In this document: one piece after another, positions 17,604 through 26,090 of the stretch
How positions within the stretch are numbered: the first letter of the stretch is position 1
Layout: each line of letters begins with the position of its first letter
Assembly: GCA_944349595.1 (NCBI GenBank)
Contig: CALVNF010000005.1
Location: 33,839-97,838, forward strand
Direction: 5' to 3'
From: an uncultured Bacilli bacterium
GTDB taxonomy: Bacteria; Bacillota_I; Bacilli_A; RFN20; CAG-826
DNA length: 64,000 nucleotides
Notes under the pieces: model-generated
Database searches by the model: none
The model's input: the letters and a program-made list of their open reading frames with translations, nothing else
What the model was told of the DNA's origin: nothing
Position numbers and translations under genes: made by a program

Positions 17604-18439
17604 TTATAAATAATTTAACTCATATTTATAATAAGAAAACGGATATTGAAACATCTGCTTTAAATAACATATCTTTGAAACTCAAAGATCATTTTTTCAC
17701 AGCGATTATTGGAAAAACTGGAAGTGGTAAAACAACTTTTTTACAACATTTAAATGGGTTATTAATTCCAAATGATGGTGAAGTTATTCTAGACGATTTT
17801 AAAATTACAAGTAATTATAAAAAATCTAAAAAAAATATATTAGAAATTAGAAAAAAAGTTGGTTATTTATTCCAATTTTCTGAAAATCAATTATTTGAAA
17901 ATACCGTTTTAGATGATGTTATGTTTGCGCCACTAAATTTTAAAATTGAAAAAGAAGAGGCAAAAAAATTAGCAATTGAAGCATTAAAATTAGTTAACTT
18001 AAATGAAACTTTATATGAAAAAAGTCCACTAAATTTATCTGGTGGAGAAAAAAGAAGAGCAGCTTTAGCTGGAATTTTGGCCTTAAAACCAAAATATTTA
18101 TTACTTGATGAGCCAACAAGTGGCCTAGATGTAACTGGTAAAAATGACTTAATTAAACTTTTAAAAAAATTATATGAAAGTGGTGTTTCAATTTTATTAG
18201 TAACTCATGATATGGATTTAGTATTAAATTGTTGTAATGATGTTATTTTAATGGATAAAGGTAAAGTTATTGATTTTAATGATGTTTATAGTGTTTTTAA
18301 AAGAGATGATTTAGAAAATTATGGCATAGTTAGGCCAAAAATATTTGAGTTTTGCAAAGATTTTGAAAAGTTTATTGATATTAATAAAGTAAAAAATATC
18401 GATGATTTTATTATGGAGTTAAAAAAGAATGGGAAATGA
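17594..18439 (+). CDS. ecfA2: Energy-coupling factor transporter ATPase EcfA2
   Basis: This is the second ATPase, which pairs with EcfA1 to drive EcfT. It has 281 residues with Walker A 'GKTGSGKTTF', Q-loop 'YLFQFSENQLFENTV', signature 'LSGGEKRRAALAG', Walker B 'YLLLDEPTSGLD' and H-loop 'THDMD'. It starts inside the end of ecfA1 and its TGA stop overlaps the ecfT start, so all three are translationally coupled. This TGA terminator is one of several proving that TGA is not read as Trp here. Confidence 0.93.
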   Translation: MAIIINNLTHIYNKKTDIETSALNNISLKLKDHFFTAIIGKTGSGKTTFLQHLNGLLIPNDGEVILDDFKITSNYKKSKKNILEIRKKVGYLFQFSENQLFENTVLDDVMFAPLNFKIEKEEAKKLAIEALKLVNLNETLYEKSPLNLSGGEKRRAALAGILALKPKYLLLDEPTSGLDVTGKNDLIKLLKKLYESGVSILLVTHDMDLVLNCCNDVILMDKGKVIDFNDVYSVFKRDDLENYGIVRPKIFEFCKDFEKFIDINKVKNIDDFIMELKKNGK

Positions 18440-19307
18440 GTTTGTTTTTGGAAATTATACTCCATATAATACAATAATTCATAAAATTGACTGCAGATTA
18501 AAGTTATTTTTTCTTGTTATCTTAATGGTTGCGGTATTTTTTAGCTATGGAACTTTTGTTACAACTTTAATTATTGATGGAATTTTATTAGTTTTAATTT
18601 CTATTATAATGTTTATTTCAAAAATTAAATTTATAACTATTTTAAAATCATTAAAATTTATTTGGATTACATTTTTATTTATATTTTTAATTAATATATT
18701 TTTACCAAATAAAAATTATATAACCATAGCGTTTGATATTTATGGTTATAACATTTATTGGGAATCAATTTTACAATCTTTTAGAATATTACTTCGTTTA
18801 ATTATGATGATATTATTGACAGTTATTTTAACTTCAACAACAAAATCAACTGATTTATCATTTGCTTTAGAGTGGTATATGTATCCATTAAAACTTATCA
18901 AATTTCCAGTCAGTGATTTTGCAATGATTATTTCACTTGTTTTAAGGTGCATTCCATTAATTTTAAATGAGACTACAAGAATTAAAAAAGCTCAAGAATC
19001 AAGAGGAGCAAATTTTACAACGGGAAATATTTTTAAACGAATAATAACTTTTACTTCAATTATTGTTCCATTATTATTATCAGCAATTTCAAGAAGTCTT
19101 GATATGGCCGATGCAATGACTATTCGAGGATTTATTCCAAGTAAAAAAAGAACTCGTTATCATATTTATAAGTTTTCTCTAGCTGATTTATTTTCATTTA
19201 TTTTTGTATCAGGATGTTGTTGCTTCTTATTTTATTTAGCTTATATGCAGTTTGATTTATTAGAAGTTTTATTTAATTTTACAAGTACAATAACAGTTTT
19301 GAGGTAA
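18429..19307 (+). CDS. ecfT: ECF transporter transmembrane subunit EcfT
   Basis: The 292-residue membrane subunit links the EcfA1/A2 ATPases to interchangeable S components. It has N-terminal and C-terminal membrane segments and the coupling-helix motif 'AQESRGANF', followed by 'ADAMTIRGFIP'. These are the two X-R-G motifs that contact the ATPases. Overlap with ecfA2 by eleven bases indicates coupling. No dedicated S component is in this operon, as is usual for the shared (group II) module. Confidence 0.92.
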   Translation: MGNEFVFGNYTPYNTIIHKIDCRLKLFFLVILMVAVFFSYGTFVTTLIIDGILLVLISIIMFISKIKFITILKSLKFIWITFLFIFLINIFLPNKNYITIAFDIYGYNIYWESILQSFRILLRLIMMILLTVILTSTTKSTDLSFALEWYMYPLKLIKFPVSDFAMIISLVLRCIPLILNETTRIKKAQESRGANFTTGNIFKRIITFTSIIVPLLLSAISRSLDMADAMTIRGFIPSKKRTRYHIYKFSLADLFSFIFVSGCCCFLFYLAYMQFDLLEVLFNFTSTITVLR

Positions 19308-19309
19308 TT

Positions 19310-20047
19310 ATGATTAATTTATTATTAAGATTTTCTTATGATGGCAGTAATTTTTATGGGTTTCAAAAACAACCAAATTTTAGAAGCGTTCAACAAGAAT
19401 TAGAAAATGTTTTATCAAAATTATTTAATAAAGAAATTAAAATATACGGAAGTGGTCGAACTGATGCAAAAGTTCACGCATTAAATCAATATGCCAACTT
19501 TTTTATAGAAAAATTAAATTATGATTTAAACGATTTAAAATATCGATTAAATAAAATGTTACCAAATGATATTTATATTAAAGATATTAAGCAAGTTGAT
19601 GAAAATTTTAATGCTCGATTTAATGTAAAAATAAAAATATACGATATGGTAATTAATAACTTTCAACATAATCCATTTTTAAATAATTATGTTATTGATT
19701 CATTTAATAAAACCTCAATTCATAAGATGAAAAAAATTGCAAAATTATTTATAGGGCAAAAATGCTTTATAAATTTTACATCTAAAGAAGAAGATGAATT
19801 TAATTTTATTAGATGTATTTATAAGATTAAAATTTTTAAGAAAAATAATTTAATTCACATTAAATTTTATGGTGATGGTTTTATGAGATATCAAGTTAGA
19901 ATGATTTCCGCTAATATCTTACTTTTTGGACAAAATAAAATTAAAAAAGAAGAAATATTAGATAAATTAAATAACTTAACTTCAAGAAATATAACTGCAT
20001 ATTGTTTAAATGCTAATGGATTATACTTGTTTGATGTAAAATATTAA
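19310..20047 (+). CDS. truA: tRNA pseudouridine(38-40) synthase TruA
   Basis: TruA modifies the anticodon arm of many tRNAs. The 245-residue protein has the catalytic loop 'GSGRTDAKVHALNQ' with Asp52, the 'NARFN' segment, and a C-terminal 'GDGFMRYQVRMI' motif. Placement immediately after ecfT is the classic Firmicutes order, but the ribosomal genes rplM-rpsI that normally follow are absent here. The GAGGTAA site lies at the very end of ecfT. Confidence 0.93.
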   Translation: MINLLLRFSYDGSNFYGFQKQPNFRSVQQELENVLSKLFNKEIKIYGSGRTDAKVHALNQYANFFIEKLNYDLNDLKYRLNKMLPNDIYIKDIKQVDENFNARFNVKIKIYDMVINNFQHNPFLNNYVIDSFNKTSIHKMKKIAKLFIGQKCFINFTSKEEDEFNFIRCIYKIKIFKKNNLIHIKFYGDGFMRYQVRMISANILLFGQNKIKKEEILDKLNNLTSRNITAYCLNANGLYLFDVKY

Positions 20048-20050
20048 GGT

Positions 20051-20467
20051 ATGAAAAAATTTAAATCGTTATTTTTAATAAGTTTTAGTTTAATATTGAT
20101 TATAATTTTATTTGGGTTACTTTCTTTAAATTATAATGATAATTTAAATTTTTTTAATATTATTTTTATTCAAAATAATGCAAGTTTTGTCATATTTTTT
20201 GTGTTTTTAATAGTTAGCTTGATTATTAATATTATTTATTTATTTTTTGAATGTTTAAGTAGTAAGTTTAGAGTTTTAAAGATCGTTTTTTCAAGTATTA
20301 TTGGAATCTCAATGTTTATAAATTGCATTATTTTATTTTTAACAGGACCAATAATTAATGACATAGATATAAATAATTTATCTATTATTTTATCTATGAT
20401 TGCATTACTTGATACAATTATTATAGGATTTGAATTATTTAGATTAGTTAATTATGAAAAAAAGTAA
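20051..20467 (+). CDS. Small four-segment membrane protein, unknown
   Basis: This is a 138-residue hydrophobic protein with four membrane segments (about 7-27, 43-67, 77-97 and 108-130) and no recognised motif. It follows truA by three bases with a weak AAGG site and overlaps the next ABC exporter gene by 14 bases. It could be an accessory of that exporter. I do not recognise the family. Confidence 0.65.
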   Translation: MKKFKSLFLISFSLILIIILFGLLSLNYNDNLNFFNIIFIQNNASFVIFFVFLIVSLIINIIYLFFECLSSKFRVLKIVFSSIIGISMFINCIILFLTGPIINDIDINNLSIILSMIALLDTIIIGFELFRLVNYEKK

Positions 20468-22184
20468 GTCATTATCTTTATTAAAATATTTTAAAAAACA
20501 TTTAATAGCTGGTCCAATCTTTAAATCTTTTGAAGTCATTTTTGAACTTATAATCCCATTTATTGTTAGTGATGTTATAAATATTGGGATTGTAAATAAT
20601 GATGTATTTTTTATTGTAACTAGATGCATTTTAATTATAAGTCTTGGAATATTAGGATTAACTTCAACGCTTGTTTGTCAATATTTTGCAAGTATTGCCT
20701 CCCAAGGGTATGGAACACTACTTAGAGATAAAATATTTGAGCATTCAAACAATTTATCTTTAAGACAAATTAATTCTTTTTCTAAAGGTTATATTCAAAC
20801 ACTAATTACAAATGATTCAATATATATGCAAAATGCCGTTGCAGTCGGAATTAGATTGTTAATTAGAGCACCTTTTTTAGTATTAGGTGCAATGATTTGT
20901 TCATTTATTATTAATTATATTGTTGGATTTATATTTTTAGGATTAACAATAATTATTTCAATTATCTTATATTTTATAATTTCTTATGCATCAAAAAGAT
21001 ATTTAATAATTCAAAAACAATTAGATCATTTAAGCAATAATGTCTCTGATAATTTAAAAGGAAGTAGAGTTATTAGAGCTTTTAATTATCAAGATGAAGA
21101 AGTTGTTAGATTTAAAAAAGAATCAAATGATTATAAAAAGAAAGTTTTAAGCGTTGAAAAATTTAATTCATTTATTAATCCATTAACATTTGGAATAATT
21201 AATGTTGGAATAGTTTTAATTTTATATTTTACTTCATTTTATCCAGGATTTTTTAATTTAAATGGTGGAGAAATTGTTGCTTTAATTAATTATTTAAATC
21301 AAATTTTAGTTGCATTATTAGTTGTCAGTAATTTAGTTGTAATTTTTAATAAAGCATTCGCGAGTAAAAAAAGACTTGATGATTTTTTAAACGAACAAAA
21401 CGAAATAAAATCAGGTAATTTAAATAAAATTAATGAAGATTCTTTAAATTGTTTAGAATTTAATAATGTTTGTTTTTCATTTAATGATGGAAAGAAAAAT
21501 GTCTTAAATAATTTAAATTTTAAACTTGAAAAAGGTAAATCTTTAGGAATAATTGGAACAACTGGATCTGGTAAAACAAGTATTGTTAATTTAATTTTAC
21601 GATTATATAACACAAGTAATGGTAAGATTAATTTTTTTGGAAATAATTTAAATGATTATAATATTGATTATTTAAAAAATTTAATTTCTTATTCACCTCA
21701 AAAATCCCTCCTTTATAAAGGAACAATTAAATCAAATATGTTAATTGCCAAAAAAGATGCAAGCGATGAAGAAATTATAAACGCTTTAAAATTAGCTAAT
21801 GCTTATGAATTTGTAATGAAATATGATGATGGAATAAATCATCAAGTTGAAGAAAATGGAACTAATTTTTCTGGTGGACAAAAACAAAGATTATCTCTTG
21901 CAAGAAGTTTACTTAAAGATTCAAAATTATTAATTATTGATGACTCTTTTAGCGTTCTTGATTATTTATCTGAAAAGACAATTAGAAAAAATATTGAGGA
22001 ATTGCAAAGAAATTGCAATCTTTCAACGATTATTATTTCGCAAAGAATATCAAGTTTAAAAGATTTAGATGCCATTATGGTTATAGATGATGGAGAAATT
22101 CAAGCAATTGGAAATAACGATGAATTATTAAAAATTTCTCCATTATATAAACAAATTTATGACATTCAAACAAAGGATATGTAA
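20454..22184 (+). CDS. ABC exporter half-transporter with degenerate catalytic dyad
   Basis: The 576-residue protein has an N-terminal six-helix exporter domain and a C-terminal ATPase domain. Walker A 'GTTGSGKTS' and signature 'FSGGQKQRLSLARSL' are canonical, but Walker B ends in Asp-Asp ('LLIIDDSFSVLD'). The switch His is replaced by Gln ('IIISQRIS'). That is the pattern of the non-hydrolysing site of heterodimeric exporters such as BmrC or TM287. The partner gene begins two bases after its stop. The substrate (drug, lipid or peptide) is unknown. Confidence 0.88.
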   Translation: MKKSKSLSLLKYFKKHLIAGPIFKSFEVIFELIIPFIVSDVINIGIVNNDVFFIVTRCILIISLGILGLTSTLVCQYFASIASQGYGTLLRDKIFEHSNNLSLRQINSFSKGYIQTLITNDSIYMQNAVAVGIRLLIRAPFLVLGAMICSFIINYIVGFIFLGLTIIISIILYFIISYASKRYLIIQKQLDHLSNNVSDNLKGSRVIRAFNYQDEEVVRFKKESNDYKKKVLSVEKFNSFINPLTFGIINVGIVLILYFTSFYPGFFNLNGGEIVALINYLNQILVALLVVSNLVVIFNKAFASKKRLDDFLNEQNEIKSGNLNKINEDSLNCLEFNNVCFSFNDGKKNVLNNLNFKLEKGKSLGIIGTTGSGKTSIVNLILRLYNTSNGKINFFGNNLNDYNIDYLKNLISYSPQKSLLYKGTIKSNMLIAKKDASDEEIINALKLANAYEFVMKYDDGINHQVEENGTNFSGGQKQRLSLARSLLKDSKLLIIDDSFSVLDYLSEKTIRKNIEELQRNCNLSTIIISQRISSLKDLDAIMVIDDGEIQAIGNNDELLKISPLYKQIYDIQTKDM

Positions 22185-22186
22185 AT

Positions 22187-23941
22187 ATGAGTAAGTTTAG
22201 ATTTATTTTAAAATATATTAAGCCTCTTATATTTTTGTTAGTTGCTATATTATTTTTAGCAATTGTTTTTGTTGTTGCTCAATTAGTTATTCCAATTATT
22301 TCTGGAAATATAATTGATTATATTGAAGAAATGGCAACAAGTGATTCAATTGATACGATTTTAACAACTATTTCACAAAATATTTTATTTATAGTTTTGT
22401 TAATTGTTTTTTCAATTATTTTGCAATATTTGTTTGAATTTTTATCAAGTTATTTTGTTCAATCTCTTGTTAAAAAATTTAGAGATGATTTATATACAAA
22501 ATATAATAAACTTGCAATCAAAGATTTAGATTCAAGAAATAAAGGCGATTTATTGCTTAGAGAAATTAATGATATTGAAAATATTTCAAACGGATTAATT
22601 GGTGGATTTAAACAATTTTATCAAGGAATCATATCAATTATTGTAATTTTTGTAATTATGTTTTATCTAAATTGGTTACTAGCAATGGTAATTGTTTTAA
22701 TTACACCATTAAGTATTTATATTAGTTATTTTATTGCAAAAAAATGTAATAAATATTTTAAATTACAAGCTTCAAGCAGTGGAAAATTATCTTCATTTTC
22801 TTTAGAATCACTAAATAATTTAATAATAAATAAAACATATAATTTTGAAGATAATAGAAACTTTAATTTCCAAAAATTAGATAAAGAATTATATAAATGT
22901 GGTCAAAAGGCTCAATTTTATTCAACTTGGATTAATCCTACAACCAGATTTTTAAATAATATAACATATTGTTTTGTCTTATTATTAGGTGCTTTTATGA
23001 TTGTTTATAGCGATGCTTTTATTGGTTTAGGATTAACATTAAGTGTTGGGGGTTTGCAAGCATTACTTGTTTATGCAAATTCATACGCAAAACCATTTAA
23101 TGATATTTCAGCAACAGTAACTGAACTTCAAAATGCTTTTGCATCATTTAATAGAGTTTATGAAATATTAACTCTTGATGATGAAGTTAATAATGGAAAA
23201 GAATTATTAAATGATGATATTAATGAATTAGTATTAAAAAATGTCGACTTTTCTTATGATCAAAATAAAAAAATAATTGATAGTTTATCATTTAATTTAA
23301 ATAAAGGACAAAGAATTTCAATTGTTGGAAAAACTGGGTGTGGTAAAACGACGATAATTAATTTAATTATGGGATTTTATAAAATTCAAAACGGTGAAAT
23401 ATTAATTAATAATAAAAATTTATATTCGCTAAATATTGATAAATTCAGAGAAAATATTGCTATGGTTTTACAAGATACTTGGATTTTTAATGGAACTGTT
23501 AAAGAAAATATTGCCTTTGGAAGTGATATAATTGATGAAAATTTAATTATAGAAGCTGCTAAAAAAGCTCAAGCTGATAATTTTATTCGTAATTTAAAAA
23601 ATGGTTATGATACTTTAATTTCTGATAATTCTGGACTTAGTATTGGAGAAATGCAATTAATATGTATTGCAAGAGCAATATTAAAAAATCCAAATTTTGT
23701 TATTTTAGATGAAGCAACAAGTAATATTGATGCTTTAACAGAAGATAAAGTTACAAAAGCGTTTGATAAATTATTAAAACATAAAACTTCAATTGTAATC
23801 GCTCATCGTTTGCCAACGATTAAAAATAGTGACTTAATTATTGTTTTAGATAGTGGAAAAATAATTGAAAGTGGTAATCATGAACAATTAATAAAAAATA
23901 AAGGCTATTATTATCAACTTTATAATTCACAATACGAGTAA
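22187..23941 (+). CDS. ABC exporter half-transporter, catalytic partner
   Basis: A 584-residue partner of the preceding half-transporter. It has six N-terminal helices and an ATPase domain with Walker A 'GKTGCGKTT', canonical Walker B 'FVILDEATSNID' with the catalytic Glu, and switch His in 'IVIAHRLPTI'. Its signature is degenerate ('LSIGEMQLICIARAI'). Paired with the canonical signature of the other subunit, its catalytic residues complete the single active ATP site. The degenerate signature here pairs with the Asp/Gln site of the partner. Both defects therefore fall in one composite site, as expected for heterodimeric exporters. Confidence 0.9.
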   Translation: MSKFRFILKYIKPLIFLLVAILFLAIVFVVAQLVIPIISGNIIDYIEEMATSDSIDTILTTISQNILFIVLLIVFSIILQYLFEFLSSYFVQSLVKKFRDDLYTKYNKLAIKDLDSRNKGDLLLREINDIENISNGLIGGFKQFYQGIISIIVIFVIMFYLNWLLAMVIVLITPLSIYISYFIAKKCNKYFKLQASSSGKLSSFSLESLNNLIINKTYNFEDNRNFNFQKLDKELYKCGQKAQFYSTWINPTTRFLNNITYCFVLLLGAFMIVYSDAFIGLGLTLSVGGLQALLVYANSYAKPFNDISATVTELQNAFASFNRVYEILTLDDEVNNGKELLNDDINELVLKNVDFSYDQNKKIIDSLSFNLNKGQRISIVGKTGCGKTTIINLIMGFYKIQNGEILINNKNLYSLNIDKFRENIAMVLQDTWIFNGTVKENIAFGSDIIDENLIIEAAKKAQADNFIRNLKNGYDTLISDNSGLSIGEMQLICIARAILKNPNFVILDEATSNIDALTEDKVTKAFDKLLKHKTSIVIAHRLPTIKNSDLIIVLDSGKIIESGNHEQLIKNKGYYYQLYNSQYE

Positions 23942-23976
23942 TAAAAAAAAGAAATGACTGACATTTCTTTTTTTAT
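23942..23976 (+). terminator. Terminator after the ABC exporter pair
   Basis: AAAAAAAGAAATG and CATTTCTTTTTTT flank a five-base loop. It is nearly symmetric and may also serve the convergent flavodiiron gene. Confidence 0.8.
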
Positions 23977-23998
23977 ATTGTTATATTTTGTTTTTTAA

Positions 23999-25843
23999 TT
24001 AATAATAAACTTTTTCAAAATCTTCTTTTGAATGTTTACACCATGGACAAATAAAGTCATCTGGTAAGACTTCACCTTTGTATAAATATCCACAAATTTT
24101 ACATCTCCATCCAACTCTTTTACCAGTTGATTTAAATTTTGGTTTAATATTTTTTTGATAATAAGAATAAGTTAGAGTTTCATCATATGACAAAACTTTT
24201 TCTTCAACAACTTTAAAATAAAATACGATATGATCATTAACTTCAACTGAATTAATAATTTCACCACATACAAATGAATTAGAATAATTTTTGTTTAAAT
24301 ATGGTAAATTTAAAGAATTTAGCGAATAATCAGTAAAGTTTTCAAATTTATTCATATCTTTTCCAGAATTATAACCAAATAGTTTAATTAAATCTTGAGT
24401 TGCTTGTTTGTGTAAGATGGAAACAGATATTTTTTTACTTTCTTGTAATAATTTTGTTGTGTAATTTGATTTATTTAAGGCAATTGAATAAATGTTTGGA
24501 TTTTCTGATACAAGAGATAATGTATTACAAACACATCCGTTTAATTTTTTCTCTTTTTCATCTTTTGCAAAACAAATATATAAACCATATGGAATATTAA
24601 ATAAAGGTTTTAAGTTTGCTAAATCTTCTTTAATAAAATCTGTTTTAATAAAGTTAATAATATCTTCAAATTGAGCTAAATTAGCATCTGATAAACTTGA
24701 AGTAATTGTTACTTTTTTATCATATAATTGACAATCTGTTAATGATTCAATTAAAGCTTTTGTAGAATTAAAAGCAGTAGGTGCCCAGCTTCCATTTTCA
24801 ACAAATGCTATCTTTCTATTTTGGAAGTTATGAGCTTTTAATGCTAATAAAAATTCTTCAATTTTTGGAAAAACCCCAGCGTTATAAGAACTTGAGAAAA
24901 TTACAAGATGAGAATATTTAAATGCATCGCTTAATAAATATGAAACATCGTTCATTGAAGAGTCATAAATTTTAATATTTTTAACTCCTGCATCAGCTAA
25001 CATATGAGCAAATTTATTGACAGCTTTGGCTGTATTTCCATAAATTGATCCATAAACAATTAATACACCTTTTTCTTCAGGAGTATAACTTGACCAAATA
25101 TCATATTTATTAATTAAATATGCCATGTCATTTTTGTTTCTAATGACTGGTCCATGAAGTGGACAAATTAAATCAAATTCAACACCTTTAACTTTATTAA
25201 ATAATTGTTGAACTGGATTTCCATATTTTCCAACAATATTTGTGTAATATCTTCTGGCTTCATCTAAAAATTCTTTTTCATAATTGTATTCATCAAAGAA
25301 TATTTTTCCATTTAATGCATTATATGAACCAAAAGCATCAGCTGAAAATAATGTTTTAGTAGTTGTTTCATAAACCATCATAACTTCTGGCCAGTGAACC
25401 ATTGGAGCGAATACAAAAAGAAGTTCTTTATCTCCAATTTGAATTTTATCTAAGTCTTTTACAATAGTTAAATTTAATTTAGTTGTATCTAAATCTCTAA
25501 AGAAATTTTTAACCATGTTTAAGATTTGAGCATTTAAAATTATATTAACGTTTGGATATCTTAATATAATTTCTTTAATACAATTTGCATGGTCTGGTTC
25601 CATGTGTTGAATAACAAAATAATCTAGTGGTTTCCCATTTAAACAATGTTCTAAATTTTCAAAAAATTGATCGCTTACAGAATGATCAACTGTATTAAAT
25701 AAACAAGTTTTATCGTTAACCATTAAGTATGAATTATATGCCATACCATAATTTAATGGTTGAATTGCTTCAAAAATATGAATTCTTCTGTCGCTTGCAC
25801 CAATATAGTATAAATTTTCATTAATTTTATAAGAATTTTCCAT
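23999..25843 (-). CDS. Multidomain flavodiiron protein (diiron, flavodoxin, flavin-reductase-like, rubredoxin)
   Basis: This enzyme reduces O2 (to water) and/or NO, protecting an anaerobe. Domains in order over 614 residues: a metallo-beta-lactamase-like diiron domain with His80-x-Glu82-x-Asp84-His85 ('HMEPDH') and later ligands in 'MVHWPE', 'DAFGS' and 'PLHGPV'; flavodoxin from about 255 ('VYGSIYGNTAKAV'); a flavin-reductase-like FMN domain from about 415; and a C-terminal rubredoxin with two CxxC pairs ('CKICGYLY' and 'CPWC'). The fused electron carriers suggest direct NAD(P)H-to-oxygen electron flow. I use ATG 25843. The ATG at 25858 overlaps the GAGGTG ribosome site. A CcpA-type cre box lies upstream. 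Confidence 0.92.
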   Translation of the reverse strand: MENSYKINENLYYIGASDRRIHIFEAIQPLNYGMAYNSYLMVNDKTCLFNTVDHSVSDQFFENLEHCLNGKPLDYFVIQHMEPDHANCIKEIILRYPNVNIILNAQILNMVKNFFRDLDTTKLNLTIVKDLDKIQIGDKELLFVFAPMVHWPEVMMVYETTTKTLFSADAFGSYNALNGKIFFDEYNYEKEFLDEARRYYTNIVGKYGNPVQQLFNKVKGVEFDLICPLHGPVIRNKNDMAYLINKYDIWSSYTPEEKGVLIVYGSIYGNTAKAVNKFAHMLADAGVKNIKIYDSSMNDVSYLLSDAFKYSHLVIFSSSYNAGVFPKIEEFLLALKAHNFQNRKIAFVENGSWAPTAFNSTKALIESLTDCQLYDKKVTITSSLSDANLAQFEDIINFIKTDFIKEDLANLKPLFNIPYGLYICFAKDEKEKKLNGCVCNTLSLVSENPNIYSIALNKSNYTTKLLQESKKISVSILHKQATQDLIKLFGYNSGKDMNKFENFTDYSLNSLNLPYLNKNYSNSFVCGEIINSVEVNDHIVFYFKVVEEKVLSYDETLTYSYYQKNIKPKFKSTGKRVGWRCKICGYLYKGEVLPDDFICPWCKHSKEDFEKVYY

Positions 25844-25924
25844 AATAAAACACCTCATATAAAATTATAATAATTTTATATATACTTTTCTTTAAAAATA
25901 CTAAAAAAATTATAAACCAAAAGA

Positions 25925-25940
25925 ATGAAACCGCTTTCAT
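25925..25940 (-). promoter_or_regulatory. Catabolite-response (cre) box upstream of the flavodiiron gene
   Basis: Read on the minus strand, ATGAAAGCGGTTTCAT fits the CcpA consensus WTGNAARCGNWWWCAW at every position. It lies about 82 bases upstream of the start codon, next to a TATAAT box, so CcpA would probably block or modulate the promoter. Confidence 0.6.
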
Positions 25941-25993
25941 TTTTTTCTTGCAATATAGTTTAATAATTTTATAATATAAGTAATAGTTTTCAA
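25937..25993 (-). CDS. Candidate 18-residue cationic peptide with perfect Shine-Dalgarno
   Basis: AAAGGAGGTG (26007-25998) is followed after six bases by TTG and then 17 more sense codons ending in TGA. The peptide would read MKTITYIIKLLNYIARKK, hydrophobic with a basic tail, like small membrane-active type I toxins. The start codon is weak and the ORF is short, so only the strength and spacing of the ribosome site support it. Its stop overlaps the cre box, and an opposite-strand RNA covers its ribosome site. Confidence 0.35.
   Translation of the reverse strand: MKTITYIIKLLNYIARKK
25948..25975 (+). promoter_or_regulatory. Promoter of a short plus-strand RNA
   Basis: TTGCAA (25948-25953) and TATAAT (25970-25975) have a 16-base spacer. 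Transcription would start near 25982 and run into a hairpin with a T-rich tail. Confidence 0.5.
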
Positions 25994-26062
25994 TTTGCAC
26001 CTCCTTTCAAAGAAGATGATAAGCTTCATCGCCCTCTAATTGGCTTATCATCTTTTTCTTTT
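25982..26062 (+). ncRNA. Candidate small or antisense RNA, or rimO attenuator leader
   Basis: The segment from the predicted start near 25982 ends in a perfect 12-bp hairpin (26013-26024 with 26043-26054, 18-base loop) followed by TTTCTTTT. It contains CACCTCCTTTC, complementary to the Shine-Dalgarno on the other strand and to ribosome sites in general. It also has a second C-rich stretch, CGCCCTCT, in the loop. A competing short stem (GATGA/TCATC, 26015-26030) would disrupt the terminator. It could be an antisense antitoxin, a Shine-Dalgarno-targeting sRNA, or an attenuator in front of rimO. Confidence 0.45.
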
Positions 26063-26075
26063 GATTAAGAAAGTT

Positions 26076-26081
26076 TATAAT
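26076..26081 (+). promoter_or_regulatory. -10 box close to the rimO start
   Basis: TATAAT ends nine bases before ATG 26091. No ribosome site is seen, so the leader would be two or three nucleotides if this promoter is used. Confidence 0.4.
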
Positions 26082-26090
26082 TATTTAGTA

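Noticed and set aside
25844..25858. Upstream start for the flavodiiron protein at 25858
   Set aside because: This ATG overlaps the GAGGTG ribosome site used by ATG 25843.
25998..26007. CACCTCCTTTC on the plus strand as a 16S rRNA 3' end fragment
   Set aside because: Only the anti-Shine-Dalgarno core matches. The flanking sequence is not 16S rRNA, and the reverse complement makes a better case as a ribosome-binding site.
26040..26090. Upstream start for RimO at 26040
   Set aside because: The extra 17 residues are absent from the family and run through the hairpin. ATG 26091 fits 'MKKVLLISLGC'.
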